This document shows, piece after piece, positions 1 through 10,300 of a stretch of DNA of 64,000 nt (the stretch's first letter is position 1; each line of letters opens with the position of its first letter). Both the position numbers and the translations under genes were made by a program. The stretch is from JAAFHB01 sp942493325. GTDB taxonomy: Bacteria; Bacteroidota; Bacteroidia; Bacteroidales; Prolixibacteraceae. The stretch lies in the NCBI GenBank assembly GCA_942493325.1, contig OW818689.1, forward strand, positions 2,170,001 through 2,234,000, read 5' to 3'. The notes below the pieces were generated by a model. The model made no database searches and was not told the DNA's origin. It was given only the letters and a program-made list of their open reading frames with translations.

Positions 1-175
1 GAATCTTGCGGCGCATGAAAGGTTTGATTTTCAATCATCGGGCGTAGTTGCGCCGCACGTTTGTTGATCGTCCTAACCCCGGGTGGCGCGATTCCGAAGA
101 ATGTTGGAGTACTTGATAAATTATAGAATCCGGAACGCTTACCCGGGGTCATTAATATTCAATCCCTTCGGGATT
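1..175 (+). repeat. composite hairpin repeat, copy A
   Basis: Three inverted repeats follow one another. The first pairs tgcggcgca (7-15) with tgcgccgca (49-57). The second pairs accccgggt (76-84) with acccggggt (141-149). The third is aatccc-ttc-gggatt (161-175). Near-identical copies lie at 271-445 and 17864-18030, and a half copy at 17451-17512, all on the same strand. It encodes no protein. Its modular, strongly palindromic build suggests a REP/MITE-like non-autonomous repeat, but the family was not identified. The window begins at the repeat, so its true left end may lie outside. Confidence 0.8.
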
Positions 176-270
176 TGGAGATAGTAAATTCGTGAAATTC
201 GTAATATACAAATTGGCAAATTTTCTCACTTTCTCATTTTCCCATGGGCGCCCCTTCACCCATTCATTTT

Positions 271-445
271 CGAATCATGCGGCGCATGGAAGGTTTGATT
301 TTCAATTAAAGATGCAGTTGCGCCGCACGTTTATTGTTCGTCTTAACCCCGGGTGGCGCGATTCCGAAGAATGTTGGAGTATTTGATAAATTATAGAATC
401 CGGAACGCTTACCCGGGGTCATTAATATTTAATCCCTTCGGGATT
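271..445 (+). repeat. composite hairpin repeat, copy B
   Basis: This is a second copy of the three-hairpin unit: tgcggcgca (278-286) with tgcgccgca (319-327), accccgggt (346-354) with acccggggt (411-419), and aatcccttcgggatt (431-445). It is nearly identical to copy A over its second half, while the loop of the first hairpin differs. Stem conservation with loop drift suggests that structure is the maintained property. The 64-residue open frame across it (192-386) is a by-product of the repeat. Confidence 0.8.
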
Positions 446-767
446 GTTCCTATAAATGAATAAAATATGTCTTTTAAAAACTTTGTGAAACTTTGTGTGA
501 CTTTGTGAAACCGAATCCCATGCGAAGCATTAGCACATTGGCAAATTGGCAAATTGGCAAATTGGCAAATTTTCTCATCCTCTCATCTTCGCCACGTCGC
601 CTCAACTACTCGCCTCAAGGCCCTGTCGCCCGATCAACTCTTCAATTTGTTGCGCAAAGAAGGCCCTGATTCATCATTCATTTAATGATTTTTGAACATT
701 ACTTAATCACCTGTTTTTAGTTATATTGCACCGCTAAATTCATTTAAAAAACTATAATTTAAATTTT
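446..767. other. gene-free stretch with simple-sequence blocks
   Basis: No gene is seen. The stretch holds ctttgtga-like repeats (about 470-512), four tandem copies of the 8-mer attggcaa (about 537-570), and a pyrimidine-rich ttctcatc tract leading into cgcc-rich sequence (about 571-640). The same block order (ctttgtg, attggcaa, tctcatc, cgcccagtcgcc, then the hairpin unit) recurs at 17690-18030, so these blocks look like parts of one larger composite repeat. The promoter of the downstream transporter gene must lie in the last 100 bases, but no convincing TAnnTTTG box was found. Confidence 0.6.
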
Positions 768-2336
768 ATGACTCAGGTGAAAGCGAAGACTTTGCGTGAT
801 TCTACCGCAATGCGTTGGTTTGTACTTATTTTAATATCGGGACTTACATTTTCAACCTACTGGTTTCAGGACTTTATGTCGGGACTCAAAGGAATTATGG
901 AGTCGGAAATGGGCTTCTCGAGCGAGGAATTTGGCCGCATCATAGGGCTCACCACAATTGCCAACATGTTCGGGATGATACTTGTAGGGGGTGTAATTCT
1001 TGATAAGTGGGGAATCAGGCTTACAGGTTATGTGTTTGGCATTCTTGCAACTGTGGGAGCCGGCACAACAGCACTAGCAGCCGCAGGGTTTTTCGGTGAT
1101 GACAAAGGCACCATTCTTACGATGATGATTATCGGAAGGATAATGTTTGGATCGGGTCTTGAGATTTTATGCGTTCTGGCGACCCGGACTATCGTGAAAT
1201 GGTTTAAAGGATACGAGATGGCGCTGGCCATGGCTGTTAATATCGGTTTCGGAAGATTGGGAACCGCACTGGGAATGGCCTCATCACTCGATATCGGAGG
1301 TGGACGTCTTTCACCTGCCGTCACATTCGCCGCCACGTTAATCGCGCTTTCATTCATCATGTTTATAATATATTCGTTCTTCGATGTTAAGATAGACCGC
1401 CAGTACAAAGTTGCTCTCGATCCAAACGTGGCTGTTGTTCCTGAAGAGGAATTCCGTTTTTCTGATTTCATTAAATTAATTACCGACAAGTCATTCATCT
1501 ATATTACATTACTTTGTTTGACATTCTATGCGGCGGTTTTCCCGTTCATTCAGTATGCACCCGATATGCTGATTAATAAATTCGGATTCACCTCCATATT
1601 ACCGGCCGAAGGATCGGTCATGATTTTTGGCAGTGAAACACTGGGGATTGTAGCTGTTTATCTTATTTTATTTGTTTTTGCCCTTGCATTCTCTATTGTT
1701 CCTTCACGAATCAGAAATCTTACAACACGCAGGATATTTACCTTTACGCTGGTTACGGTATTCGCAATTATCATCTATAATTTTTGGGATATTTTGCAGG
1801 TCTGGCTTCGCAACGGTCCTAAAACGGCTTCATTGATTCCGCTTGGTACGATTATCTTCACCCCTATATTTGGTAATTTTGTGGACAGGAAGGGTAAAGC
1901 GGCTTCGCTGATGATGCTTGGATCGTGCCTGCTTATTTTTGCTCACCTTTCACTTTCGTTGTCTGACAGTGTAACACTCGGATACGCAGCGCTGGTAAGT
2001 TTGGGAATTGCCTTTGCACTGGTTCCTGCAGCGATGTGGCCGTCAGTTGCAAAAATTGTTCCTGAAAAACGTTTAGGAACGGCCTATGCAACTATGTTTA
2101 CGGTTCAGAACTGGGGACTTGGAGTATTTTTCTGGGGAATTGGTGCCGTGCTCGATTTAGCCAATCACGATAACCTGGCTGCTATTCGTGAAGGAAAAAT
2201 GACTTACGATTATACCATTCCAATTATGATGCTCGTTGTTTGCGGGGTTATTTCCATCTTCCTCTCGGCTCTGCTTAAAAAGGCAGACAAAAAACAGGGA
2301 TACGGGCTTGAGTTTCCGTCGAGCATGAAGCATTAG
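768..2336 (+). CDS. MFS transporter, substrate unknown
   Basis: This 522-residue inner-membrane protein has about twelve hydrophobic segments and a short cytoplasmic N-terminus. A motif-A-like loop (GGVILDKWGIRLTG, about residues 74-87) follows the second membrane segment, and a related loop (GNFVDRKGKA) occurs in the second half at about 374-383, as expected for the two MFS repeats. The total length is somewhat above the usual 400-450 because of a long central region. The next gene on the same strand, after a 138-base gap, encodes a dipeptidase. That could hint at peptide or amino-acid transport, but nothing in the sequence fixes the substrate. The ATG start is preceded by an AT-rich leader, usual in this phylum, where Shine-Dalgarno sites are weak. 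Confidence 0.85.
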   Translation: MTQVKAKTLRDSTAMRWFVLILISGLTFSTYWFQDFMSGLKGIMESEMGFSSEEFGRIIGLTTIANMFGMILVGGVILDKWGIRLTGYVFGILATVGAGTTALAAAGFFGDDKGTILTMMIIGRIMFGSGLEILCVLATRTIVKWFKGYEMALAMAVNIGFGRLGTALGMASSLDIGGGRLSPAVTFAATLIALSFIMFIIYSFFDVKIDRQYKVALDPNVAVVPEEEFRFSDFIKLITDKSFIYITLLCLTFYAAVFPFIQYAPDMLINKFGFTSILPAEGSVMIFGSETLGIVAVYLILFVFALAFSIVPSRIRNLTTRRIFTFTLVTVFAIIIYNFWDILQVWLRNGPKTASLIPLGTIIFTPIFGNFVDRKGKAASLMMLGSCLLIFAHLSLSLSDSVTLGYAALVSLGIAFALVPAAMWPSVAKIVPEKRLGTAYATMFTVQNWGLGVFFWGIGAVLDLANHDNLAAIREGKMTYDYTIPIMMLVVCGVISIFLSALLKKADKKQGYGLEFPSSMKH

Positions 2337-2348
2337 GACGAACGAAGA

Positions 2349-2432
2349 GGCGACTGGGCGATTGGGCGAAAGGGTGACAGGGCGACTGGGCGACGGGGCG
2401 AGTCAGGCAAATTACTCAGTCAAATGACTGAG
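2349..2432. repeat. 9-bp tandem repeat array and small palindrome
   Basis: Between the transporter and pepD lie about six or seven degenerate tandem copies of a 9-mer close to ggcgactgg (2349-2406). They are followed by a perfect inverted repeat, ctcagtca-aa-tgactgag (2415-2432). The complementary form of the 9-mer (cgcccagtcgcc) recurs in the composite repeat at about 17355 and 17835, so the same minisatellite unit is used in both orientations within 15 kb. Confidence 0.65.
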
Positions 2433-2474
2433 ATTGAAAATAATAGTGAACATCTAATACTAAAATAAAAAGAT

Positions 2475-3935
2475 ATGGCTAAAGAGATTGTAAACCTCGA
2501 ACCAAAGGCTGTTTGGGAGAACTTTTATAAACTGACACAGGTACCTCGCCCATCAAAAAAGGAGGAGCAAATACAGTCGTTTATGGTGAAATTCGGCAAA
2601 AGTCTGGGCCTTGAAACTATTAAGGACAGCGTCGGAAATATAATAATCCGTAAACCGGCCACCCCGGGCATGGAAAACCGCAAAGGGATCATTCTGCAGG
2701 GTCATCTGGATATGGTCCCGCAAAAAAACAGCGGAACGGAACACAATTTTGAAAAGGATCCCATTGATGCCTTTATTGATGGTGAATGGGTTCGAGCACG
2801 CGGAACAACACTTGGTGCCGATAACGGCATTGGCGTTGCCTCTGCCATGGCAGTTCTTGCCTCAAAGGATCTCGTTCACGGTCCAATAGAAGCACTGTTT
2901 ACCTGTGATGAGGAGACAGGCATGACGGGTGCAATCGGACTTCAACCTAATGTTCTGAAAGGGGATATCCTGCTCAATATGGACTCTGAAGAGGAAGGCG
3001 AACTTTACGTAGGTTGTGCCGGAGGAATCAATGCAAATATCGAATATGAATACGACGAAGTGATTGTTCCCGAAGGTGTAAAACCATTTAAAATCCTGAT
3101 TACAGGCTTAAAAGGGGGCCATTCAGGTCTGGACATCAATCTTGGACGGGGTAATGCAAATAAACTGATTATCCGTTTTCTGAAATATGCAACCCGTGAA
3201 CTCGATGTACGTCTCGCTGAGATCAATGGCGGTGGAATGCGCAATGCAATTCCACGTGAAGGGTATGCCGTAGTATTGGTACCCGAAGAAAATATAGCAA
3301 GCCTGAAAAAAGCGGTGAGTCACTACGAGTCAATTTATAAATTTGAGTTGAATGCCGTAGAACCAACCCTGAGTTTCACAGTGCAGGAAACCGAAATGCC
3401 AAAATCTCTGATCGAAGAACGCGTGCAGGACGACCTGATCGACTCGGTGTATGCGTGTCCGAACGGCGTAATCAGGATGAGTGACGGAATGGCAGGTATG
3501 GTCGAAACTTCGACGAATCTTTCAACGATCAAATCTCAGAAAGGGGTAATTTTTGTTAAATGTCTTTTGCGCAGTTCTGTGGATTCTGCAAAAGAAGATC
3601 TCGTTGAGATGGTCGACAGTGTATTCGCACTGGGCGGCGCCATGGTTTCGTTTGATGGCGGATATCCTGGCTGGAAACCAAATATGGACTCGCTTATTCT
3701 GAAGCAGATGAAGGAGATTTATCAAAATAAATTCGGAAAAGTTCCTGCTGTTTTGGGTATTCATGCCGGTCTTGAATGCGGAATTCTTGGCGCAGTATAC
3801 CCCAACTGGGACATGATTTCATTCGGACCCACCATGCGCTCCCCACACTCACCCGATGAACGCGTTAATATTCCCTCCGTGCAGAAATTCTGGGATTTTC
3901 TGGTCGAGGTGCTCAAAAATGTACCGGTCAAATAA
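2475..3935 (+). CDS. pepD: aminoacyl-histidine dipeptidase (PepD, M20 family)
   Basis: This 486-residue cytosolic metallopeptidase matches the normal PepD length and hydrolyses Xaa-His and other dipeptides. Visible M20/M28-type metal sites are the GHLDMVP segment (about residues 76-82, metal His and catalytic Asp), LGADNGIG (about 115-122, bridging Asp) and TCDEETGMTGA (about 142-152, catalytic Glu and metal Glu). A C-terminal IHAGLECG segment (about 430-437) supplies the last metal His. There is no signal peptide. The start at ATG 2475 gives the usual N-terminus (LEPKAVWENFYKLTQVPRPS). A strong bidirectional hairpin follows the stop codon, so the gene is probably transcribed alone or with the transporter. 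Confidence 0.95.
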   Translation: MAKEIVNLEPKAVWENFYKLTQVPRPSKKEEQIQSFMVKFGKSLGLETIKDSVGNIIIRKPATPGMENRKGIILQGHLDMVPQKNSGTEHNFEKDPIDAFIDGEWVRARGTTLGADNGIGVASAMAVLASKDLVHGPIEALFTCDEETGMTGAIGLQPNVLKGDILLNMDSEEEGELYVGCAGGINANIEYEYDEVIVPEGVKPFKILITGLKGGHSGLDINLGRGNANKLIIRFLKYATRELDVRLAEINGGGMRNAIPREGYAVVLVPEENIASLKKAVSHYESIYKFELNAVEPTLSFTVQETEMPKSLIEERVQDDLIDSVYACPNGVIRMSDGMAGMVETSTNLSTIKSQKGVIFVKCLLRSSVDSAKEDLVEMVDSVFALGGAMVSFDGGYPGWKPNMDSLILKQMKEIYQNKFGKVPAVLGIHAGLECGILGAVYPNWDMISFGPTMRSPHSPDERVNIPSVQKFWDFLVEVLKNVPVK

Positions 3936-3967
3936 GGAATAATTACTTAAATAAAATTTTTACCCAT

Positions 3968-4002
3968 CAAACCCCGAAGGTTTTAAAAACCTTCGGGGTT
4001 TG
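3968..4002. terminator. bidirectional intrinsic terminator after pepD
   Basis: A perfect inverted repeat pairs caaaccccgaaggtttt with its complement and ends in a T-rich stretch on the plus strand and an A/T-rich one on the other side. It lies 33 bases after the pepD stop and separates it from the regulator gene. A short run of direct repeats (aaatccta units) follows at about 4019-4050. Confidence 0.85.
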
Positions 4003-4065
4003 TATTTTCTGATGGACTAAATCCTAAATCTTAAATCCTAAATCCTAAATATCCTCTTAATTGTG

Positions 4066-4073
4066 TATGTTTG
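4066..4073 (+). promoter_or_regulatory. candidate -7 promoter box of the PUL regulator
   Basis: TATGTTTG matches the Bacteroidota -7 consensus TAnnTTTG, about 60 bases before the ATG at 4133 and after the terminator. The -33 box is not clear. Confidence 0.45.
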
Positions 4074-4132
4074 TTGTCAGCCTTTCAAACCTTTCCTTTT
4101 TATCAATTTTTTAATTGTGTGAATAACCCGAT

Positions 4133-7048
4133 ATGCCAAAAAGAGTCCTTCTTGCCATTATATTCTGTCTGCTGTTTTTTAATTTGGGTTATTCCCAGAT
4201 TAAGAATATCGGTATTCCGTCAATCCGGAATTTTCCAAAACGGGAATACAAGGCCGGAACCCAGAATTGGGCAATCGCGCAGGATCAGAACGGGTTTATG
4301 TATTTCGCCAATAATGAAGGACTATTAACTTTTGACGGGGTTTCATGGCATTTGTACAGAATGCCCAATTCATCAATTATCCGTTCGGTATACGTTGGCG
4401 AAAATAACAGCATTTATGTTGGTGCCTACAACGATCTGGGGAAAATGGAGTTTGAAAGTAACGGCAAATTGGAATTTCACTCGCTTAAGAAATATATCCC
4501 GGCTGAATATCAAAATTTTGACGACATATGGAACATCATTTCATTTAACGGGAAAATTGTATTTCAATCGTACACCTGCGCCTTTGTCCTGGACAAGGAC
4601 TCCACATTTACAGTTATAAAAGCTCCATTCCGTTTCCAAAGTTCATTCAAGGTGAATGAAAAACTCTATTTCAATGATATTGAGACAGGACTGAATGAAC
4701 TCGTAAATGGTCAGCTTATGCCATTAGCGGGGTGTGAAGAATTAAAAGGGGAAGAAATCTGGTCGGTCCTCCCCTATCCCGGAGGTGATGAATTGCTAAT
4801 TAGCACATTAACCAGGGGTGTTTTCCTGTATCATGGCGGGCAGTTGAAGGGATGGAATGTTTCTGTAAATGAATTCCTGAGGAAAAATCAGATTTTTAGT
4901 GCCATTCTTCTTCAGGATAAGTTTTATGCTTTCGGAACGATCCAGGATGGACTGATCATTGTCGATCTGCAGGGTAAAATTGTGCAGCATATCAATCGGA
5001 AGAAAGGATTGCAAAATAATACCGTACTCAAAATTATGGCCGACAGGTCCGGAGATATTTGGCTGGGTCTTGACAATGGAATTGATTATGTCAACATCAA
5101 TTCGCCGATAACTTATTTAAAAGAGTCGGATGGAATCGGAGCTGGCTATACATCCATTATCCATCAGGGCAAACTCTACCTGGGGACAAATCAGGGCCTT
5201 TTTGTAAAGGATTGGGATGTGACAGATCAGAACAAAAGTTTGCGAATGATACCTAATACCTCGGGACAGGTCTGGAACCTGGCCGTTTTTGACGGCGTAC
5301 TGGTATGCGGGCATAACAACGGAACGTTTGAAATCAAGGGAGAGACTGCGCGCCAGATCAGTAAGATACCGGGCGGTTGGAAATATCATATTCTCAGGCG
5401 TTTCCCGGGATATTTAATTGGCGGAACCTACAGCGGACTGATCCTGTTTAAAATGGTAAACGGATCCTGGAAGTTCGTCCGAAAAATTGAAGGCTTCAAC
5501 GAATCATTCAGGGTGTTTGAAGAAGATGATGAAGGGAATCTTTGGATGAGTCACGGATTCAAAGGAATTTACAAAGTCAGTTTTGGAGAAAGTCCTGAGA
5601 TTATTAAATCGTTTCGCTTTTTCACGGTTAATGATAGCCTGCCGACGAATTTCAATCTGAATGTCTTTAAGATTAAAGGGAAAATCATTTTTACAACCAA
5701 TGCAGGTATATATCAGTATAATCCGCTAAGTGACCGGTTTGAACGTTCAACTTTATTTAACAGGTTGTTCAGTCCGATAACCGATTTCGCCTACATGAAA
5801 GAAGACAAGTACGGCAATGTCTGGTATGTAGCATGGTATCAGACCAATAACCGGGCGGGTGTATTCCGCCTTCAGGAGGATGGGAGTTTTCAGCATGTAA
5901 CCTCCCCATTTATGCTGCTCAAAGGTAAATTTATCAGTGGTTTCGAATCCATCTACCTGTTTTCTGATGATCATCTCTTTATTGGAACAGAAGATGGCTT
6001 TGCCCATTATGCACCAAATGCGCGTTATAGTTATAATCCGGAATTTTCGATCTTTATTACCAGGGCTACTGCACTGAATATTGACAGTACCTTCTTTTAT
6101 GGCAATTATCCTCCGGAAAGAGATGATCCTTATAAAGATAAATATAACTTCCCATATCGCGGTAACGCATTTAAATTTCATTACTCTTCTCCGCTTTACG
6201 ATAACCCGGGAAGTGTTGAATATAGTTTTAAATTATCGGGATTGAATGATGAATGGTCGGCCTGGAGCAGTTCCTCGTCTGTCGAATTTGCCTTATTACC
6301 TGGCGGGAAATATGTTTTCAGCGTCAAAGCCCGGAATTCGCCCGGTCTTGAGAGTAAACCTGATGAACTGGCATTTGTGGTATACCCACCCTGGTACAGA
6401 TCAACTCAGGCGATTATTGGTTATGCATTACTGTTTTTAATTCTTGCATCCTTTTCTGTATGGCTGTTTTTTAAACGAATAGAAATTTCCAAACGAAGGG
6501 AGCGTTTAAAGCACTTAAAAGCCTACCGGAAAAAAGAGCAGGACTATATTCAGCAGGTTTCGTTGTCAGAAAAGAAAATCATAAAACTGAAAAACGAAAA
6601 ACTGAAGAGCGAGATGATACACCGCGATAAAGAACTCGCCAATCAGACAATGGACCTGATCCGTAAAAATAAGTTTCTGGCCAAAATTAAGGATGAACTT
6701 GAGAAGATTAAAAAGTCATCAGCTGATGTTTCATTGAAAGAAAAAACCTCTTCGTTAATCGCAAAAATCGATAAGGATATCGACCACAACAAACAATGGG
6801 AGGTTTTCGAAACCGCATTTGATGAAGTACACGAAGATTTTTTGACCCGGCTTAAATTGCGATATCCGGCCCTGACCCCCAAAGAGCTGCGATTATGCGC
6901 CTACCTGCGTATGAATATCTCGACCAAGGAGATCGCCCCTTTAATGAATATTTCGATCCGGGGCGTGGAGATCTGCAGGTACCGGGTCAGGAAGAAGTTA
7001 AATATTGATCGCGACACCAATTTGACGAGCCTGATCATCGACCTTTGA
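4133..7048 (+). CDS. membrane PUL regulator: propeller + Y_Y_Y + LuxR-type HTH
   Basis: This 971-residue protein begins with a signal peptide (MPKRVLLAIIFCLLFFNLGYSQ). A long periplasmic region carries two-component-regulator propeller repeats of the form G.IW.G...G (for example GDIWLGLDNGIDYVN, about residues 304-318). A Y_Y_Y domain lies around 690-750 (YSFKLSGLNDEWSAW), then a membrane helix at about 761-780, a charged coiled coil (about 785-880) and a C-terminal LuxR-type helix-turn-helix (LTPKELRLCAYLRMNISTKE, about 915-970). No histidine-kinase or receiver domain is present, so this is not a hybrid two-component system; it senses outside and binds DNA directly, as SusR-like regulators do. 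Its position just upstream of susC suggests that it activates the glucan locus. Confidence 0.9.
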   Translation: MPKRVLLAIIFCLLFFNLGYSQIKNIGIPSIRNFPKREYKAGTQNWAIAQDQNGFMYFANNEGLLTFDGVSWHLYRMPNSSIIRSVYVGENNSIYVGAYNDLGKMEFESNGKLEFHSLKKYIPAEYQNFDDIWNIISFNGKIVFQSYTCAFVLDKDSTFTVIKAPFRFQSSFKVNEKLYFNDIETGLNELVNGQLMPLAGCEELKGEEIWSVLPYPGGDELLISTLTRGVFLYHGGQLKGWNVSVNEFLRKNQIFSAILLQDKFYAFGTIQDGLIIVDLQGKIVQHINRKKGLQNNTVLKIMADRSGDIWLGLDNGIDYVNINSPITYLKESDGIGAGYTSIIHQGKLYLGTNQGLFVKDWDVTDQNKSLRMIPNTSGQVWNLAVFDGVLVCGHNNGTFEIKGETARQISKIPGGWKYHILRRFPGYLIGGTYSGLILFKMVNGSWKFVRKIEGFNESFRVFEEDDEGNLWMSHGFKGIYKVSFGESPEIIKSFRFFTVNDSLPTNFNLNVFKIKGKIIFTTNAGIYQYNPLSDRFERSTLFNRLFSPITDFAYMKEDKYGNVWYVAWYQTNNRAGVFRLQEDGSFQHVTSPFMLLKGKFISGFESIYLFSDDHLFIGTEDGFAHYAPNARYSYNPEFSIFITRATALNIDSTFFYGNYPPERDDPYKDKYNFPYRGNAFKFHYSSPLYDNPGSVEYSFKLSGLNDEWSAWSSSSSVEFALLPGGKYVFSVKARNSPGLESKPDELAFVVYPPWYRSTQAIIGYALLFLILASFSVWLFFKRIEISKRRERLKHLKAYRKKEQDYIQQVSLSEKKIIKLKNEKLKSEMIHRDKELANQTMDLIRKNKFLAKIKDELEKIKKSSADVSLKEKTSSLIAKIDKDIDHNKQWEVFETAFDEVHEDFLTRLKLRYPALTPKELRLCAYLRMNISTKEIAPLMNISIRGVEICRYRVRKKLNIDRDTNLTSLIIDL

Positions 7049-7156
7049 TCATTTTACCGGCATGTAGTATCAGATTTCTCTATTCAGTGTATTATCCTCA
7101 ATTCCAAAAAATAATCCAATCAGTTTATATACAACATATTATGCCTGTGCATGATG

Positions 7157-7164
7157 TATTTTTG
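7157..7164 (+). promoter_or_regulatory. candidate -7 box of the susC operon
   Basis: TATTTTTG fits TAnnTTTG inside the 267-base gap before susC, giving a leader of about 145 bases. A second, weaker candidate (ttattttg, about 7230) lies closer to the gene. The remaining gap sequence is AT-rich and shows no hairpin terminator after the regulator. Confidence 0.4.
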
Positions 7165-7315
7165 ACGTAATGCCATTTTATAACTGATGTATTAAAGCTG
7201 TACCAAAACAGTGTTTTAGATCGGATTGTAATACCTTATTTTGCACATCAAACATTAAGTAAGCGTTAATTATTCGTCATTTTAAATTAACAATTCAAAA
7301 AATTCATTAAAATTT

Positions 7316-10300
7316 ATGAAAAAAACAATTTTGATTCTAATGGTCCTTGTATGCTCATTTACCGGTTACGGGCAGGGGATACAAGTTAAAGGGGTTGTTA
7401 CCTCGGCCGACGACGGACAGCCAATTCCGGGTGTGAGTATTGTCGTAAAAGGAACAACAACAGGTATTACAACCAATATTGATGGGGCATATACCTTGTC
7501 GGTTCCCGCAAATGCCACACTGGTGTATTCATTCGTGGGCTTAAAAACCCAGGAAATTGCAGTAAATAACCGGAAAACCATTGATATTGTCCTGGCTCCC
7601 GATGCTGAGGACATTGATGAGGTAGTTGTAGTTGGTTATGGCACTCAGAAAAAGAGCCTTGTTACCGGCGCGATTTCAAAAGTAAGCGGCGACGATCTTA
7701 AAAATGTTTCCGATATGCGGGTTACACAGGCATTGCAGGGTAAAACCGCGGGTGTGGTGATTGCCGGTAACTCAGGTCAGCCAGGAGATCAGACCTCAGT
7801 GCGTATCCGTGGAATCGGAACTAACGGTGATGCTGAACCTTTATATATAATAGATGGATTGCCGATGAGTGGTGCGGGAACCGATTTCTTAAGTTCGAAC
7901 GATGTTGCCTCTATCGAAATCTTAAAGGATGCGGCCTCATGTGCGATTTATGGCGCACGTGGTGCGAATGGTGTTGTTTTAATCACTACTAAAACCGGAA
8001 AAAAAGGTTCCAGGATGACAGTCAATTACGACGGCTATTATGGTGTTCAAAACCCATGGCGCAAAGTGACATTGCTTAACAGCAGTGAATATATGATGCT
8101 CACTAATGAAGCAGCTATTAATGGAGGTAAAGCACCTCAATTTTCACCTGCTGATATGGCAAGCTATACGGCAGACACTGACTGGCAGGACGAAATGTTT
8201 AATTACAATGCCCCAAAACAAAATCATTCGATCTCGATGAACGGGGGCAGCGACAAACTGGAATATTCTTCATCGCTGAATTACTTCAAACAGGAAGGTA
8301 TTGTAGCAAAAGGAAAATCAAACTTCGAAAAGTTTGCCTACCGTCTCAATACAACCGGTACATTCGGATTCCTCCGGATCGGTGGTAATATCAACCTTGT
8401 ACATATTAAAAATAAAGGAATAGACGCCAACAGCCATTTTGGAACGAGCCTGGCACAGGCTATTAATATGCCTCCGATTGTTCCCGTCACTTATACTGAC
8501 GGCACATGGGCTACTCCTGAACATTTTGGAATGGGACTCCAGGAGATTACAAATCCTGTAGCCCTTTTGAGCTACAATAACTCCCAGACCAGAACCAATA
8601 AAGTCGTTGCGGGTGGTTTCGCCGATGTCGATTTTGGGAAACTCATACCCGTGCTTAAGGGATTGACCTTCAGGTCGAGTTATAGCGGTGAAATGGCCCT
8701 GGTGACCAACGACACGTATACTCCTCTCTATAATCTCGATGCCATGCATTTTACATCCTTTGATCGTGCATCCAAAAGCATGGATATCTGGTCGAGATGG
8801 AATTTTGAAAATGTACTTACCTATGATAAGACTGTTGATGTCCATCATGTTACATTGATGGCAGGAACCACGGCTTTTAAAGATATGCATGAAAATCTTT
8901 CCGGTTCAAAAAATGATCTGATTTTTGATGATTTTGAGCATTCGTATATCGATAATGCCACAGATGTGCTTAGTGCAAATGCAGGTGGCGGATATGCAGA
9001 ACATACAGTTGCTTCGCTATTTGGCAGGGTTAATTATGACCTGAATCAACGGTATATGATAACAGCCACATTACGTAAAGACGGCTCTTCAAGATTTGGT
9101 TCTGCCAATAAATATGGTTATTTCCCTTCTGCCTCTGTGGGTTGGGTAATCTCCAGAGAAAATTTCATGAGCAATATGGGTGATTATGTCGATATGCTTA
9201 AGTTAAGGGCGAGCTGGGGACAGAACGGAAGTGAAAATATAAGAGATTTTGGCTATACCTCAGTAATTGGAAATCAGAGTATTTATTATTTTGGAGACAG
9301 TAAAACTCAGTACAATGGAACTCAGCCCAGACGTCTTGCCAATCCTGCCATGAGATGGGAAACTTCGGAACAAACCAATATTGGTCTTGATCTCACTACG
9401 TTGCAAAGTAAATTAAGGGTTACGCTCGATTATTACGTTAAGTCTACAAAAGATTGGTTATTCGAAAAACCAATTCGGCCTATTGCCGGAAACTCAGCTT
9501 CTGAGGTTAATGGTGGATTGGTGCGTAACGCAGGTGTAGAAGCCGAAGTAGGATACAAAACCAATATCGGCAAACTGTATTTCGATGCATCCGTAAATGG
9601 TGCGTTCAATAAAAATGAAGTACGGGAACTTGACAACTTCGAGAAAAGGTTACAAGGTGGAGATGGTGGTTTTGGCCAGTCTGGAGTACTGTTCGCCACG
9701 ATTGGGTCTCCAATGGGTGTCTTTTATGGCGTGAAGACCGATGGAATTTTCCAGAACCAGGCCGAAATTGACAGTTATGTGAGCTCAACGGGTGGAAAAA
9801 TTCAACCCAAAGCCAAACCGGGAGATATCAAATTTATCGATCAGAATGGCGATGGTACAATTTTAGAAAACGATCGGGTTAATCTTGGTTCTCCGTATCC
9901 AAAATTTACCGGAGGAGTTAATCTGAATCTCGAATTTGGAGGATTCGATCTGAATATGTTTGTATATGCTGCCCTGGGTCAGAAAGTTTACGATGCCACC
10001 AGAAGATATGATATGAACGGAACCAATTACCGTGCCGACTGGCTAAACCGCTGGACCGGTGAAGGGACTTCAAACACCTATCCGCGTGTAACATTTGTGG
10101 ACGATAACGAGAACATGAATACCGTAAGCGACTTTTTTGTTCATGATGCCAGTTTTGTAAGGTTGCGTAATGTCAGTATTGGTTACACCCTGCCTAAAGT
10201 GGCTACCGATTACCTGAAGATTTCGAAAGTGCGATTCTATGTATCTGCCGACAATCTTTACACATTCACCAATTATAAAGGATACGATCCCGAAATCGGT

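Noticed and set aside
192..386. 64-residue open frame in the left repeat region
   Set aside because: It runs through the hairpin repeat; its amino-acid string comes from the palindromes, and related frames appear at the other copies.
4071..4328. 85-residue open frame overlapping the regulator start
   Set aside because: It shares most of its length with the signal peptide and propeller start of the regulator in another frame and has no independent support.
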